From Phaeotremella fagi (taxonomy: Eukaryota > Basidiomycota > Tremellomycetes > Tremellales > Phaeotremellaceae): DNA of 64,000 bases. The notes beneath the pieces are model-generated. The model made no database searches. It saw only the letters and a program-made list of their open reading frames with translations, and was not told where the DNA came from. Below, in pieces: positions 18,598 through 29,478 of this stretch; the stretch's first letter is position 1, and each line of letters starts with the position of its first letter. The stretch lies in assembly GCA_001599715.1 (NCBI GenBank), contig BCHU01000009.1, positions 682,001 through 746,000 of the forward strand, given 5' to 3'. The translations under genes and the position numbers were made by a program.

Positions 18598-21500
18598 ATG
18601 GGCCCAAAAGGAAAAGGAAAAGGTCATGCACCATCCTCCTCAACCTCTTCCCCATCTTCAGCCACCCTTCCAGCCAGATACACCGTCCCTCCCATGCCAC
18701 CTCAAATCCATCGAAAACTCTCCCTCAAAATCGATACCAAAAAGGGTCTAATTCTCCAACCGAAGATCGAAGATTCGAAGAATAATTGGACCTCATCGAC
18801 GGGTGTGTTGATCAATTGGGGTTTGAAAGGTCGGGTTGAGATTTATGAGGATGACACCGGGGTGGAAGGGGAATTGGAAGTTGGGTTGGGTGGGATTTTG
18901 GGTATCGTTAGATTATGGGATGGTAGGTTTTCAATTTGTGGTTTTGAGGGTTTGATTGATTGATTGATTATTGTTAGCTGCATATTTGTTGGTGTTCTTA
19001 CCTCCGACCAAACCACCTGCACCACTTTTCCCTAATCATGTAGAGAAAGATCTGGCAGAAGAAGACGAAGCTTTAGGGAGAGAGGCTGCGGCGTCTTCAC
19101 ATGAGGTTTATACTTTGGGTGATATACACCCTATACCTCTAGTTCCGACTTTAGCTACCAAAGCTTTCCAACATCTTCTTAGTATTCAGGTATGTCCCAC
19201 CGAGATTTTGAATAAACTAACTTGATTAGACGAAACGAGCACCCAAAAAACCTGGGAGAGGTTTGAATTTGAAATGGAGTTTACCGAGTATAAACATCGG
19301 AGGACCTGGGACAGTTTCGAATGAAGAACTCAGGGGATTAGCTGAATCATCTGATGATGAGTCTGATACGAATACCAATACGGATGTCGATCAATCGTTC
19401 TTATCGACAAACAATCAATCCAAAGAATCACTAGCTTCAGGTTTAGCTCCTGAAGCTGACGATTCTCCTCTTGAAGAGGTTACGATCTCCAATCCCACCA
19501 CGTCACCTAAAGTTGATGGCAAGAAACGATTTAGTATGGGTTGGGGACGGTTTATGCCCAAACTCGGAAAGAAGAAGGAGGTCGGGAATCCAGGTGGGAA
19601 TTTAAATCAGGATTCAGACATGGCTCCTCCAACAGTCGAGAATGAGAATATCCCACCACCAGTGGAGGTTGACGCACCATTATCCGAATCAGAGATTAAT
19701 GAGATCGTACCCACAGAATCACAGAAAATCGACGAACCCTCGAGTAACACTTCTTCGACGAATACATCACCCGACCCAGCTAATCCACCACCTTTCGCTA
19801 GTGATCCACCTCAACGTCGGGAATTGGAAACTAAGATCTTGAGAGAGATCATCAGAGAATTCAGTTCTGGAGGTTTTTTCTATTCTTTCGATTTCGACCT
19901 TACACATTCTTTACAGTATAAAAGGAATTTGTTGACTTCAAGATCGACCAGTGGAAACATCCTTGCCAATCTTTTATCTAAAGAGAACAGTGGTAAAACG
20001 ACTTTCCCAGAGGAGGAAATCTCAAATTCAACTTCGACACCTGTTCAACCTTCGTTGGCACCATCGCATATGAAAGATCCATCGACCTCATCAGGAAAAG
20101 AAGACGATTTCATCGAACCTGATATCCAAGTTCCTTTATGGAGACGCGTAGACAGGAGATTCTGGTGGAACGAAGCCTTGATGAAAGATTTTTTGGAATT
20201 GGGTTTACATGCTTATGTGCTACCGGTTATGCAAGGTTGGGTTCAATCTTCAACTTTCACTATCCCAGTACCGGTTAATCCATTGGAACCAGGTGTATCT
20301 TTAGGTGTGGTACCGGTCGATCTTGCTGTTATCAGTAGAAGAAGTCGTGATAGAGCTGGATTGAGATATCAGAGAAGAGGTATAGACGATGAAGGGCATG
20401 TGGCTAATATGGTAGAAACTGAAATGATCGTTCGTGCCAAAGTGAGTCAATTTGATTTGGGGTTAGGGTTTCGGAATTCACTGATAATGTTACCAGGTGG
20501 AAGGGAAAGTCTCTTTATTCAGTTTCGTTCAGGTTAGAGGTTCGATACCGTTGAAATGGTCCCAATCTCCGTATTCACTTAAACCACCTCCTGTACTCGA
20601 TCAACCTATCGATCAAGCTTATTCCGTCGCGAATCTTCATTTCGACGATTTGAAATCTAGATACGGACCCATTGTGAGTTGGACAATAAGATTTGTAAAA
20701 GTACCTCACTCATTCGATTATAGACTATCGTGAATCTATCTGAACAAACTGGTAAGGAAGCTGCTGTCACTAACGGCTACGGTGAATTGGTTTCAAGTCT
20801 AGGTCGCAAAGATCTCACGTGAGTTTGTGATACTACATTGGAAACTCCGTTCTTCTGACCCATGGCTCCAGATATAAAGGATTCGATTTCCACGCCAAAT
20901 GTCACGGAATGAAATGGGAGAACATTTCTGAACTAGTTGATGAACTCGATTTCGGTTCTATGGGTTATTTGTGGACTTTACAGGGTGACGCACTTCGAGA
21001 ACAGAATGGTGCATTCAGAGTTAATTGCATTGATTGTCTTGATCGGACGAATGGTATGTCAATCTCGAAACCGACATACAAAGCTCATAACCTTCAGTTG
21101 TGCAATCTGCTTTTGCCAGAAACGTTCTTTCGGGAATGTTGACTCAATTAGGTTTGATTGCTGATTCGTCCAGTTCAAGTATTGATAGTGTGTTCAATGA
21201 CGGTACGTTGATTACCCTTTTACTTGTCTCACAATTTGCTGATAGGGTAAACCACATTTAGTTTGGGCGAATAACGGTGACATGATAAGTTTCTGTTACG
21301 CCCATACATCAGCTTTGAAAGGTGATTTCGTGAGAACTGGTAAAAGAGATATTTCAGGGATGGTACGTTACACCTCTCAACTGTCGGAATGTAGTTTCTG
21401 ACAAAAGCGGTTCGATATAGTTACATGACGGTGTTAGTTCAATCAGTCGAATGTTCTATGGGGCAGTCTCAGATTTCTTCGCTCAAGCTGTAATATCTTT

Positions 21501-22683
21501 CTTGCTTGGTCATAGAAATCTCGGTGTTTTCAGTGAATTCCTGGAGAACTTGCAAAGTTCAGATGCGTCCAGTTTGATCAAACTGTCAAGAGTCAGATTG
21601 GCGGCTGGTACGTTGATTCATTTATCCTTTCTGTTTTGGTTTCGTGGTACTGATTTCACGTGTTTAGTCGATACTTGTTCAGCTAGAGTTTTGAGTGACG
21701 GAGAAGTTAGAATTGCTGGTTGGACTTTACTTTCCCCTGAGGATAGGAATATCAAACTTAGCCCTAAACTCGAAGAAAAGGTTTTATTGCTCGTGAGTAT
21801 AATGTGTTTAGGGTCGAGTGGAATTTTTGTTTACACTGTTGTAGACTAAATTGGCGATTTACGTGGTCTCTTTCAATTATGCTTTGGAGAAGGTCATTGG
21901 GTTTACGAGGATACCGTTAGCGTCTATCACTTCTTTGCAGAAGGGTACATTTGTTGTTTATTTGATCCATAGACCGATTTTGATGATCATTCTTAGGGGC
22001 CTATATCCTTTCACCACTGCAGGAAGCTAGTCGAGATCCAGCTGAGGTGAGTTGCGAGATCACCGTTTCCAATCCATTTTATTGACGATTTACAGAACGC
22101 CGGTTTCGTCATCAACTTCTCGCCCGCTAATGAATCCACGAGATACTCAACCTACTCGTTCAGGAATCGAGTGTCCTCAGCAAACTCGACACCCCAAAGT
22201 ACACCATCAGCAATTCATCCACCAACAGTCCCCAACGTCTCGCCATTAGATACGATACCTTCACCACCTCCCACACCCGGAACCCCCAAAGCAGAAATAT
22301 CAATTGCGGAGATCAATCCAGATATAACAGAATTCTTCGCTTTCAAAGCCCTACCAAGAGAATTCGTTGTTAGGGGTGCATCGTCATTCATGAAAGATGA
22401 CGAGAACGATGATTTGGAAGGTGTGTTGGATGAAGAGGATTCAGGGGAGAATTGTAGAGCTGTCGTGGAGAGGATTGTTAAACGGATCAGAGATCAGTGT
22501 TTGAGGGCTAGTGAAGGGTTGGAAGAGGAGTTTGTGGTTGAGAAAGATGTCGTTAGGTGAGTTCAACTCGAGTCGTTGTGGTCATACTCGGATTGACTGG
22601 GATTCAGTTTAGCTGAAGCTCAATCGTCAACGTCTTTGCTTACGCGGGTTGATTACGCTTTCAAACGATTTTTATGGCTTTAA
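18598..22683 (+). CDS. SAC-domain phosphoinositide phosphatase with hSac2 domain
   Basis: Fourteen exons can be joined in frame from the ATG at 18598 to the TAA at 22681..22683, giving 1135 aa. The N-terminal SAC domain is split by a long acidic disordered insert (about residues 195-400). The catalytic P-loop is FRVNCIDCLDRTN, the Cx5R[T/S] motif of Sac phosphatases, with the nucleophile near Cys726. Around it are GGFFYSFDFDLTHSLQYKRN, RRFWWNEALMKDF, FSFVQVRGSIPLKWSQ and HDGVSSISRMFYG, all SAC-family signatures. An hSac2 domain follows (SDGEVRIAGWTLLSPEDRNI). The layout matches Sac2/INPP5F, a phosphatidylinositol-4-phosphate phosphatase of endocytic membranes. No membrane helix is seen, unlike Sac1. 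The C-terminal region is Pro/Ser-rich and acidic. Confidence 0.9.
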
Positions 22684-23076
22684 TGAGGTGCATTGAATAC
22701 TTGTAATGGAGGGTCGATATCAAACCATACAGTAAGATAGAAGAGCATAGCATTAATGGAATATCATCGCTTCCTCAGTGAATCTTGTCTTCATGCGTCC
22801 AGCGCTGTCTTACCTTCTGACGAATTGAATAAATCGACGGTCTTCTGGGTTGTTCGATGACGAACTCGTAAACTCTTTTTCAAGTCTCTCACAATAGGTT
22901 TAAGAGGATCACTCTCCATTTATAGTACAGAAAGGTAAGCGTAGACTCAATGATCAACATCGGAGTGCAAGCATTAGCAACTGTTGAACATGATACATAT
23001 GATACTCGGACGACATTACGGATTTCTGAATCAACTACGCACGTTCTCTACAAACACCTTGCAGTACCCGTAACGG
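22684..23076. other. convergent intergenic spacer
   Basis: This convergent spacer carries 3' ends only. No gene or RNA signal is seen. Confidence 0.5.
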
Positions 23077-23502
23077 CTAATCGTCCTTGGAGTATCCAAC
23101 TTCGAGGTGGATAAGCGAAATACCGACACAGGTAAAAACCCTCTGGTCTTCACCCTGGACATCAAAAGTGTCTGGGTAATTATCTTTATAGTTTTCTAAA
23201 ACGCTTGAATCGAGTTTTGCAGATTTTGTAGAAACACCACCGAAGGTGAACTCCTTTTTGGGACATGTGAAATGATCCGGGTATTCTTCTGTGTAGCCGC
23301 AATATTTCTTGGAACCGTCTGGCTGTTGTTTGTAGAGATGTGTACTGGGGAAATGTACAGCGTCTTTGGAGCACTCGTCTTGTAGGACAACTTTTTGGAA
23401 TGAATCGATATCGAGGGTTGGGGTTTCTGTTTCTGTTTGACTGGTGGCTTCGTTAGACGAAGGTTGGGGTTGGGTTGGAGTGTCTTGAGATTTCTCGGAC
23501 AT
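23077..23502 (-). CDS. uncharacterised 141-aa protein
   Basis: This intronless frame starts at the ATG at 23502 (MSEKSQDTPTQPQPSS). The first 40 residues are a Ser/Thr/Gln/Pro-rich disordered tail. The rest looks globular and has four Cys: ECSKDAVHFPSTHLY, KKYCGYTEEYPDHFTCPKKE and RVFTCVGIS. The Cys and His spacing could suit a small metal site or disulfides, but there is no signal peptide, so disulfides are less likely. It is divergent from the ZIP transporter, which makes a metal link tempting but unproven. No family is recognised. Confidence 0.55.
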   Translation of the reverse strand: MSEKSQDTPTQPQPSSNEATSQTETETPTLDIDSFQKVVLQDECSKDAVHFPSTHLYKQQPDGSKKYCGYTEEYPDHFTCPKKEFTFGGVSTKSAKLDSSVLENYKDNYPDTFDVQGEDQRVFTCVGISLIHLEVGYSKDD

Positions 23503-24230
23503 GATTTGAATCTTGGTGAACTTGGAGAGATAAATTTACCGGGAAAGTTGTATAGAAAGAAAAGAGAAAAATGTCAGAGTTGAAGGCTTTTATCATCGTT
23601 TTACTCGTTCGGCGTGTGGAGCTTAACAAGAAAAGAGTGAAAAATTGAAAAAAAAAGTCAGATCAAAGGAGGGATTTCATCATTGGGGGGAGTGTCGAAT
23701 GGCGTTTTTGGAAGAGTTCCGGTCTTCTTGGGACTTCTGTTGTGGAGCTATCTGTCACAAAGAAGACCAAATTGAATGTTTTGAGAAGTGAAAGATCCGA
23801 AGACCGACAAAATTGATCTGGACGAGAGGCGGAGGAGATTTTTAGACGGCTCCCTGGTTTGTCTGTGATTTTGATGATACAAGATCCCCAGGTGTCTACC
23901 ACCAAATCAAAGGAGAGAATATGGCTTCATACGCCATGAATGTCTAATATAGCAATGTGTTCGACAAAAGAAAGGTTGGGGTGACCATACAGTAAACGGC
24001 ACAGTCGTAAAATTGTGACCGTCAAGTCCCCTGGTGTTTGAGGCGAAATTGAGATCGAGAGAAATAGGTCGTCGAAATTTCATTTCACTTTCTTTGATTT
24101 TCGAGATCTCTGACCGGAACGGTCACGAAAGTTCCATCTAGATATATAAAGGGAGTTGAGAAGATGCACGAAAAACCTTTCTTTCACATATTCTCTTCAC
24201 TCTCTCAAATCCAAAAAGCAAAACGCAGGA
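23503..24230. promoter_or_regulatory. divergent promoter region, 141-aa gene and ZIP transporter
   Basis: This 728-bp region lies between two divergent genes. On the ZIP side it contains a perfect palindrome at 24111..24125 and a TATATAAA box at 24143..24150, about 80 bp before the ATG. A related half-site, TGTGACCGTCA, occurs near 24016. Confidence 0.6.
24111..24125. promoter_or_regulatory. perfect inverted repeat TGACCG-GAA-CGGTCA
   Basis: Two 6-bp arms with a 3-bp spacer lie 17 bp upstream of a TATATAAA box and about 105 bp upstream of the ZIP transporter ATG. The CCG..CGG arrangement resembles sites of dimeric Zn2Cys6 regulators. It does not match the yeast Zap1 element ACCTTNAAGGT. Confidence 0.5.
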
Positions 24231-25876
24231 ATGAACGTCAACGAATTTCTCGGTTCAATCCTTGCTCAACGTGACGATACCGATAGCAGCGATGCTCCGG
24301 GTACCGTTAGCGATAGCAGTGACGACGACGCTTGTGGTGTCGCTACCATCGATCGTCTGGGCTTGAGAGTGAGTTTTATATCGAGAGATCCAAAAGCTTA
24401 TTTTGAAGGTGGCAGCTCTGTTCGTTATTCTGGTTACATCACTTTTTGGAACTTTGTTCCCGATCGTTACGAAACGAGTTCATAGACTTAGGGAGTTTGT
24501 TCCTTCATCGTTCTTCAAGTTTACCAAGTAAGTACTGTCATCTTTTACGCAAGGGGTGTACTGAATACCTCAGATTTTTCGGTTCTGGTGTTATCCTCTC
24601 AACCGCTCTCATTCATTTACTTGAACCTGCCGCCGACCAGGAGCTTGGACCAGCTAATACTATCTCGTTAGGAGGTTGTATATCAGATTCATGGAGTGAC
24701 TATCCATACGCCGTGAGTCTTCTTTGATGACACAAAAAGACAAAAACACTGACCACGGAATAGTTCGCCATCTGCCTCGCCTCACTGTTCTTTACATTCA
24801 TAGGTGAACTATTCGCCTTCCGTCTCGGTGGGACATATCTCCAAAAACGAGGAATGGGTTTAGATCAATGTCCAGTCGATGCTGAGCAACGTCAACCTCA
24901 ACTAACAGGGGAGACTGTCTGTGATACTGGCTGTGAACAACCTGAATGTTTACCTTCGAAAGATGTTGAGATTGATAGTGATAGCTCATCTGAAGATGCT
25001 GTTTATACGGATTCTCAGGAGAGTAATCCGGCTTCTGCACAGGTTTTGGGTGTCGCCATTTTGGAATTTGGGATTCTGTTTCATTCGGTGAGTTGTCTCA
25101 ACTTGAGTGTAGGGTGATACCTGGAAATTGCTGAATTCGTCGTACAGTTGATAATTGGGATGACACTTTCTTTAGCTAGTGCTGGGCAATTTGAGACACT
25201 GTTCGTGGTATTGATATTCCATCGTGAGTGTTCACGCTTCTTGATGAAGGTCTACGATTGATAATTGAACTTTTAGAAATGTTCGAGGGCCTTGGATTAG
25301 GTGAGTCCTCAATCGACATTGGCATATACTTCGTGCAGCGACTTAATCAATTGTCATAGGCACAAGATTGGCCTTCCTGAAACTCCCAGAGTCATGGCGC
25401 TATGTCCCATTCATCGGTGCTCTGATGTATTCAATAGTCACACCTTTAGGTATGGCTATAGGCTTAGCGGCTAAAGATACGATTGTAAGTAAAGCGGGGA
25501 AGCAATGGTTGATCTAACACCGCTTAGTCTATGACATCAGCCACTGCCTCAATCACGTCTGGAATTCTAGATTCTATCTCAGCTGGAATCCTACTTTATT
25601 CGTAAGTGTTCGAAATAGGGCTCGGCACTGACAAGACTTTAGAGCAACAGTAGAACTTATTGTAAGCTATTATTCCACAAGTATATAAACTGACTTTTAA
25701 AAGGCCCATGAATTCATCTTCAACAAATATTATCATACCTGTTCAATCGGTGAACTTTCGTTTGTTCTTTCCAGTTTCGCTTTAGGGGCTGGTATCATGT
25801 CTTTACTCGGTGAGTTGCCTGGTACTCAAGAGAAACCATATTAATCATTTTTACATCCTCAGCAAAATGGATATGA
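24231..25876 (+). CDS. ZIP-family zinc/iron transporter (ZRT-like)
   Basis: Multi-exon gene from the ATG at 24231 to the TGA at 25874..25876, about 390 aa with eight membrane helices. Helix one is VAALFVILVTSLFGTLFPIV. The ZIP signature in helix four is FGILFHSLIIGMTLSLAS, and helix five has VVLIFHQMFEGLGLGTRLAF, carrying the metal-binding His and Glu residues. LIHLLEPA in helix two also fits. Known role is uptake of Zn2+ (sometimes Fe2+) across the plasma membrane. The long loop after helix three, normally His-rich in Zrt1-like proteins, has no His here; it has Cys residues and acidic runs (CPVDAEQ, CDTGCEQPEC, DSDSSSEDA). The short N-terminus is acidic. Regulation by metal is likely. Confidence 0.92.
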
Positions 25877-26107
25877 GGACTGAACAAATCATTCCGCTCC
25901 AAGCTATAGATTACAATACTACAACGTACCAAAGTAGATAGAAAAGGTTCTGAGATGAATATACATTTAAAGCACTCGAGTACATATAAGCTTATCGACA
26001 AGATCCTTCCTTAAAGCTATGGAATATGATTTCTGATAAGATTGCAATAGGACTCAGCAGATCCTTCTTCATCCACACAATGTTCTATCATCCTATATCA
26101 AAATTCA

Positions 26108-27256
26108 TCATTTACCCGCGCGAGCTACCGCCGCCCTCTTAGCTGCAACCTTAGCTTCTTCTTCACTCATAGATTTGGAGGATGAGGATGGTCTCGAAGA
26201 AGATGATGACGAGGAAGAAGCGATTCTTTCAGGTTTGATAGGTGGTTTCTCGGGAGTTGATCTTTCTTTCGAGGATCTGGATGACGACGATGGTCGGGTG
26301 GACGATGATGACGACGATTCTTTGCCTGGATCTCCTGATCTTGAAGATGAACGACTACCGCTCGAACCATCAGATCTCGAAGATGATGATCTTCCACTAC
26401 TCGAACCCTCAGGTCTTGAAGAAGACGACCGACTACCACCCGAACGTTCCCTTTCCTTTGTACTCTCAGAACTCGATTTTTCCGATGAAGACGTTCTAGA
26501 ACTTTCCCTGGGTTTGTCGGAGCTACTTCTGGAAGATGATGACCGTGGTGAACCCTCTGAAGAACTGGTTTGTGAAGAGGATGACCTTGGTCGTTCGGTT
26601 CGTTCGGAGGATGATGATCGAGGTCTTTCAGATCTTTCGGAGGATGAGCGTGTAGATTCGGAAGGTCTCGTGGATGAGGATGATCGGGTCGAGGTATCTG
26701 TTGATTCTGATGAAGGAGGCCTTGAAGACCGTGATTCTCTACTGGATGTAGAAGGTTCGGTACTACTAGCATGTCTCGCTTTTCTTGCAGCCCTTTCTTC
26801 TGGGGTTTCAGTAGTTGGTTTAGTAGGAGTCGTCTCAGTCGCGTCTTTGTCTTTAGTTGGTTTAGGTGATGATTCTGGAGTTGGCGAACGTTTTTTCGGA
26901 GATGAAACCTTTTTCTCTTCTTTCGCAGGACGAACTTCACTAGCTGGAGCTCGAGGTGATCTTCTGGGCGATACGGCGGGATCGAATGTATCTCTCGTAT
27001 GTCCGGTGACACGAGTATCTCTACCTGAGTATTGACTTGCTTGCCATCGTTTGAATTCTTTAAATTCTTTGTATTCGTCTTGACTATCTAGGAAATCGTT
27101 GTACCTATTTACCGGTTCCCAGCTGAGGGCATGATATCCCCATGGATCGTAGCAATCCGATGAAACGTAACGGATTGGACGGTCGAAGACTGTTGAAGTG
27201 GCGATTGTCGTTGCTGCCACTCCAGCTATTATACCAGCTGCGAGCAGGAATGCCAT
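26108..27256 (-). CDS. Ser/Arg-rich protein with N-terminal membrane segment
   Basis: An intronless frame of 382 aa starts at the ATG at 27256. Residues 1-24 (MAFLLAAGIIAGVAATTIAT) form a signal peptide or signal-anchor helix. A short ordered part follows with CYDPWGYHALSWEPVNRYND and a charged helix DEYKEFKEFKRWQ. From about residue 90 to the end the protein is low complexity: Ser, Arg, Pro, Glu and Lys, with many SSSS and RSSSS blocks, ending in a short basic helix (EEEAKVAAKRAAVARAGK). It is probably an anchored protein with a disordered tail. It is not an SR splicing factor, because it has no RNA-binding domain and does have a leader. No family is recognised. Confidence 0.65.
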   Translation of the reverse strand: MAFLLAAGIIAGVAATTIATSTVFDRPIRYVSSDCYDPWGYHALSWEPVNRYNDFLDSQDEYKEFKEFKRWQASQYSGRDTRVTGHTRDTFDPAVSPRRSPRAPASEVRPAKEEKKVSSPKKRSPTPESSPKPTKDKDATETTPTKPTTETPEERAARKARHASSTEPSTSSRESRSSRPPSSESTDTSTRSSSSTRPSESTRSSSERSERPRSSSSERTERPRSSSSQTSSSEGSPRSSSSRSSSDKPRESSRTSSSEKSSSESTKERERSGGSRSSSSRPEGSSSGRSSSSRSDGSSGSRSSSRSGDPGKESSSSSSTRPSSSSRSSKERSTPEKPPIKPERIASSSSSSSSRPSSSSKSMSEEEAKVAAKRAAVARAGK

Positions 27257-27447
27257 ATATTGAGGTGATGAGTGGGTGGTGGTGTGGTTGGATGGTGAGG
27301 TGATAATGAAATAGCGAAGAGGACTGAACGTGAGTTGATAAAACTTTGATCATGCAGCACAGCTATATGTGTACCAAGGGTTTGCCGTCATCTCCGCTAA
27401 AACAAAGGATCTTCAAAACCTATTGCAAATCAACGAAGTCCTGACCA

Positions 27448-29313
27448 TCAACGGATGTCTGCTAGGGATTCCAAAACGGTCCGATTCTCCCTTTCTACCT
27501 CCAATCTCCTCCACTCGCACAGACTACTAGGATTAACGACCCAAACTGCCGCCCGATTGGAGGAGTCAGTAGGTAGACCTTCAAGAACACCCATTTCTCT
27601 GATTATTTTCCCAACCGCACCTCGATTATTGGTCAATACCGTCCAACCACGACGTGAACCTTCCATCAATGTACGCAATGTATGACCGGACAACAACTTG
27701 GTGGCATTGGGCAACGGTTGACGTTTCTTGATAGATGTTTGATTTTTCTTGGTTTTGGTTTTGGGTTTCGATCGAGGTGGTGAAGGGGCAGGGGATGAAG
27801 ATCTGGAAGTTATTGGTGAGGCGGAAGATCTGGATTCCTTGGCGTCTACGAGTTCGAGCAAAGTTGTGCAAGTGTTGAGGAGTCCTGCTTGAAAGAATGT
27901 CGGGGCTTCAGGAGGTGATTGATCTTCACTATCGTCTACGATCTCAACCTTGATATCTTTCAGCACACCTTCCTTTCCCTCCCAACGACTTCCACACCAG
28001 AATGAGATGTCTCCATCATTCTCACCAAACAAAGCCTTTGCACGGATCTTCTCTTCCTCTCCACCTATAATATCAATCAAGTTGGGCAACCGATTTTTAA
28101 CCTCCCTAGTCACCCAGAACTTCAATTCGTTTCCTTCCAAATATGCCAGGGATTCGCTCAACCTTTCTTGCATTTGCTGAATCAGCGGCATTGACATTTC
28201 ACGTTCCAGTTGATCCCTCAAATCTTTAGTGACGTTCGTATGTGGTCCCAATTCTGTTTCATCTGTTTCCTTTTTGCTGTCAGAGATGATTGGTCGAAAA
28301 CGAGCTTCGAGCTGGTAAGTGTTGAGCGGCAGGGGTTGATGAGTTGAATCACAGCACAGAGCGATAACGACCGAGAGATCGAGCATGATATTTACGGTGG
28401 GCTGCAACCCATCACCCTCGGACGCTTCGATGGTAGGACAAGGTGGGATCGGAGTAACTGACGATCTGAAAACAAGATTGACACCCATTTCCCTGATGAT
28501 CTTAAAAGTCTCATTGACCCTCGGGTCTCGATCTTTACTGCCAGACTCCTCAAGACGTGTCAAAACGTAAGTGACTCGAGGTGGAGGTAAATCTAATGTC
28601 CTTTTATAGGCCTGAGCATAGTGATGTAGGGAAGCTGCTTGGCTGATAATAGAGTTTGACAGAGAGCGATTCGCATCTGGAGTGCCATTCAGTTTCGAAT
28701 TAAATGATGGATATGATAGAGAAGTATCATCAGAATCTGTATCATAGTCAGAGTTGATGTAAGAGTCCTGCTCTCTAAATTCGACCATCAATCGAGATTC
28801 CTTGATCCTAAACACAAAGGTCAACCAATACACTTCCAACACCATCACTACGCACGTATTGATTTTGATCCACTCGTTACCACCATCTGCTACTATATCA
28901 ATCTTGGCTGGGCCTTGATCTCCGCATTCTATGAGTTGAGAGATGATGAGTAACGGCCAAGGGGCTCTTAAAAACTCCTCCCATACGGCTAGGATGTGCG
29001 GGGCATTGGTGGAAAATTCATTAGGCGGGTTACCAGATCGTGCGAGCTGCAAACGTGTGAGATACAGGGGTAATAGCATAGAGATATAAATCAAAACAAT
29101 GTCACCCACCCCATCCACATAACTCAATTCATTCTCAGCTCTGTTCAGAAATTTTTTTAAACCCAAAATAGTAAATTGACGATACCCATCCGGATGATGA
29201 TAATCGATAACTGGCGCCTTGAAAATTGCTTGATCTTGACGATGTTTTATGAAGAATTGTATACTTTCGCAGAGATCTTTGAGCTGCTTCTGGGTCGATA
29301 AAACGTTCTCCAT
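27448..29313 (-). CDS. DUF1308 / UPF0415 (C7orf25-like) protein
   Basis: A single open frame from the ATG at 29313 would give 621 aa. Family marks are IDIVADGGNEWIKIN, the conserved DGG-W-[IV]K segment of DUF1308 proteins; a PIN-like segment LDLSVVIALCCDSTHQP with the usual acidic start; and a C-terminal GWTVLTNNRGAVGKIIREMG. Two stretches inside the frame have intron form and are divisible by three: 63 nt (GTGGGTGACA to TTTGCAG, near 29050-29112) and 48 nt (GTGCGTAGTG to GTGTTTAG, near 28807-28854). Removing them deletes residues absent from the family pattern and leaves about 584 aa. The family's role is unknown; a nuclease-like fold has been proposed from its PIN similarity. Confidence 0.75.
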   Translation of the reverse strand: MENVLSTQKQLKDLCESIQFFIKHRQDQAIFKAPVIDYHHPDGYRQFTILGLKKFLNRAENELSYVDGVGDIVLIYISMLLPLYLTRLQLARSGNPPNEFSTNAPHILAVWEEFLRAPWPLLIISQLIECGDQGPAKIDIVADGGNEWIKINTCVVMVLEVYWLTFVFRIKESRLMVEFREQDSYINSDYDTDSDDTSLSYPSFNSKLNGTPDANRSLSNSIISQAASLHHYAQAYKRTLDLPPPRVTYVLTRLEESGSKDRDPRVNETFKIIREMGVNLVFRSSVTPIPPCPTIEASEGDGLQPTVNIMLDLSVVIALCCDSTHQPLPLNTYQLEARFRPIISDSKKETDETELGPHTNVTKDLRDQLEREMSMPLIQQMQERLSESLAYLEGNELKFWVTREVKNRLPNLIDIIGGEEEKIRAKALFGENDGDISFWCGSRWEGKEGVLKDIKVEIVDDSEDQSPPEAPTFFQAGLLNTCTTLLELVDAKESRSSASPITSRSSSPAPSPPRSKPKTKTKKNQTSIKKRQPLPNATKLLSGHTLRTLMEGSRRGWTVLTNNRGAVGKIIREMGVLEGLPTDSSNRAAVWVVNPSSLCEWRRLEVERENRTVLESLADIR

Positions 29314-29478
29314 CAGCGCTTTTCAAGAACGAAAAGATGACAAGAGAAAGGAAGGAAAAAGTACGATCAATGCATAAATTAAAGGTGCGGGGCTCCAATT
29401 CTCGAAGATTGTTTTTGGAGTGAGATGACGATGACCATCTTGAATTTGACTTTGTATTTCTTGTTCTTAACATCGAAG

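Noticed and set aside
26175..27035. A 286-codon acidic open frame antisense to the Ser/Arg-rich gene
   Set aside because: It mirrors the low-complexity codons of the sense gene. The sense frame has a leader peptide and a natural start, so the antisense frame is treated as a shadow.
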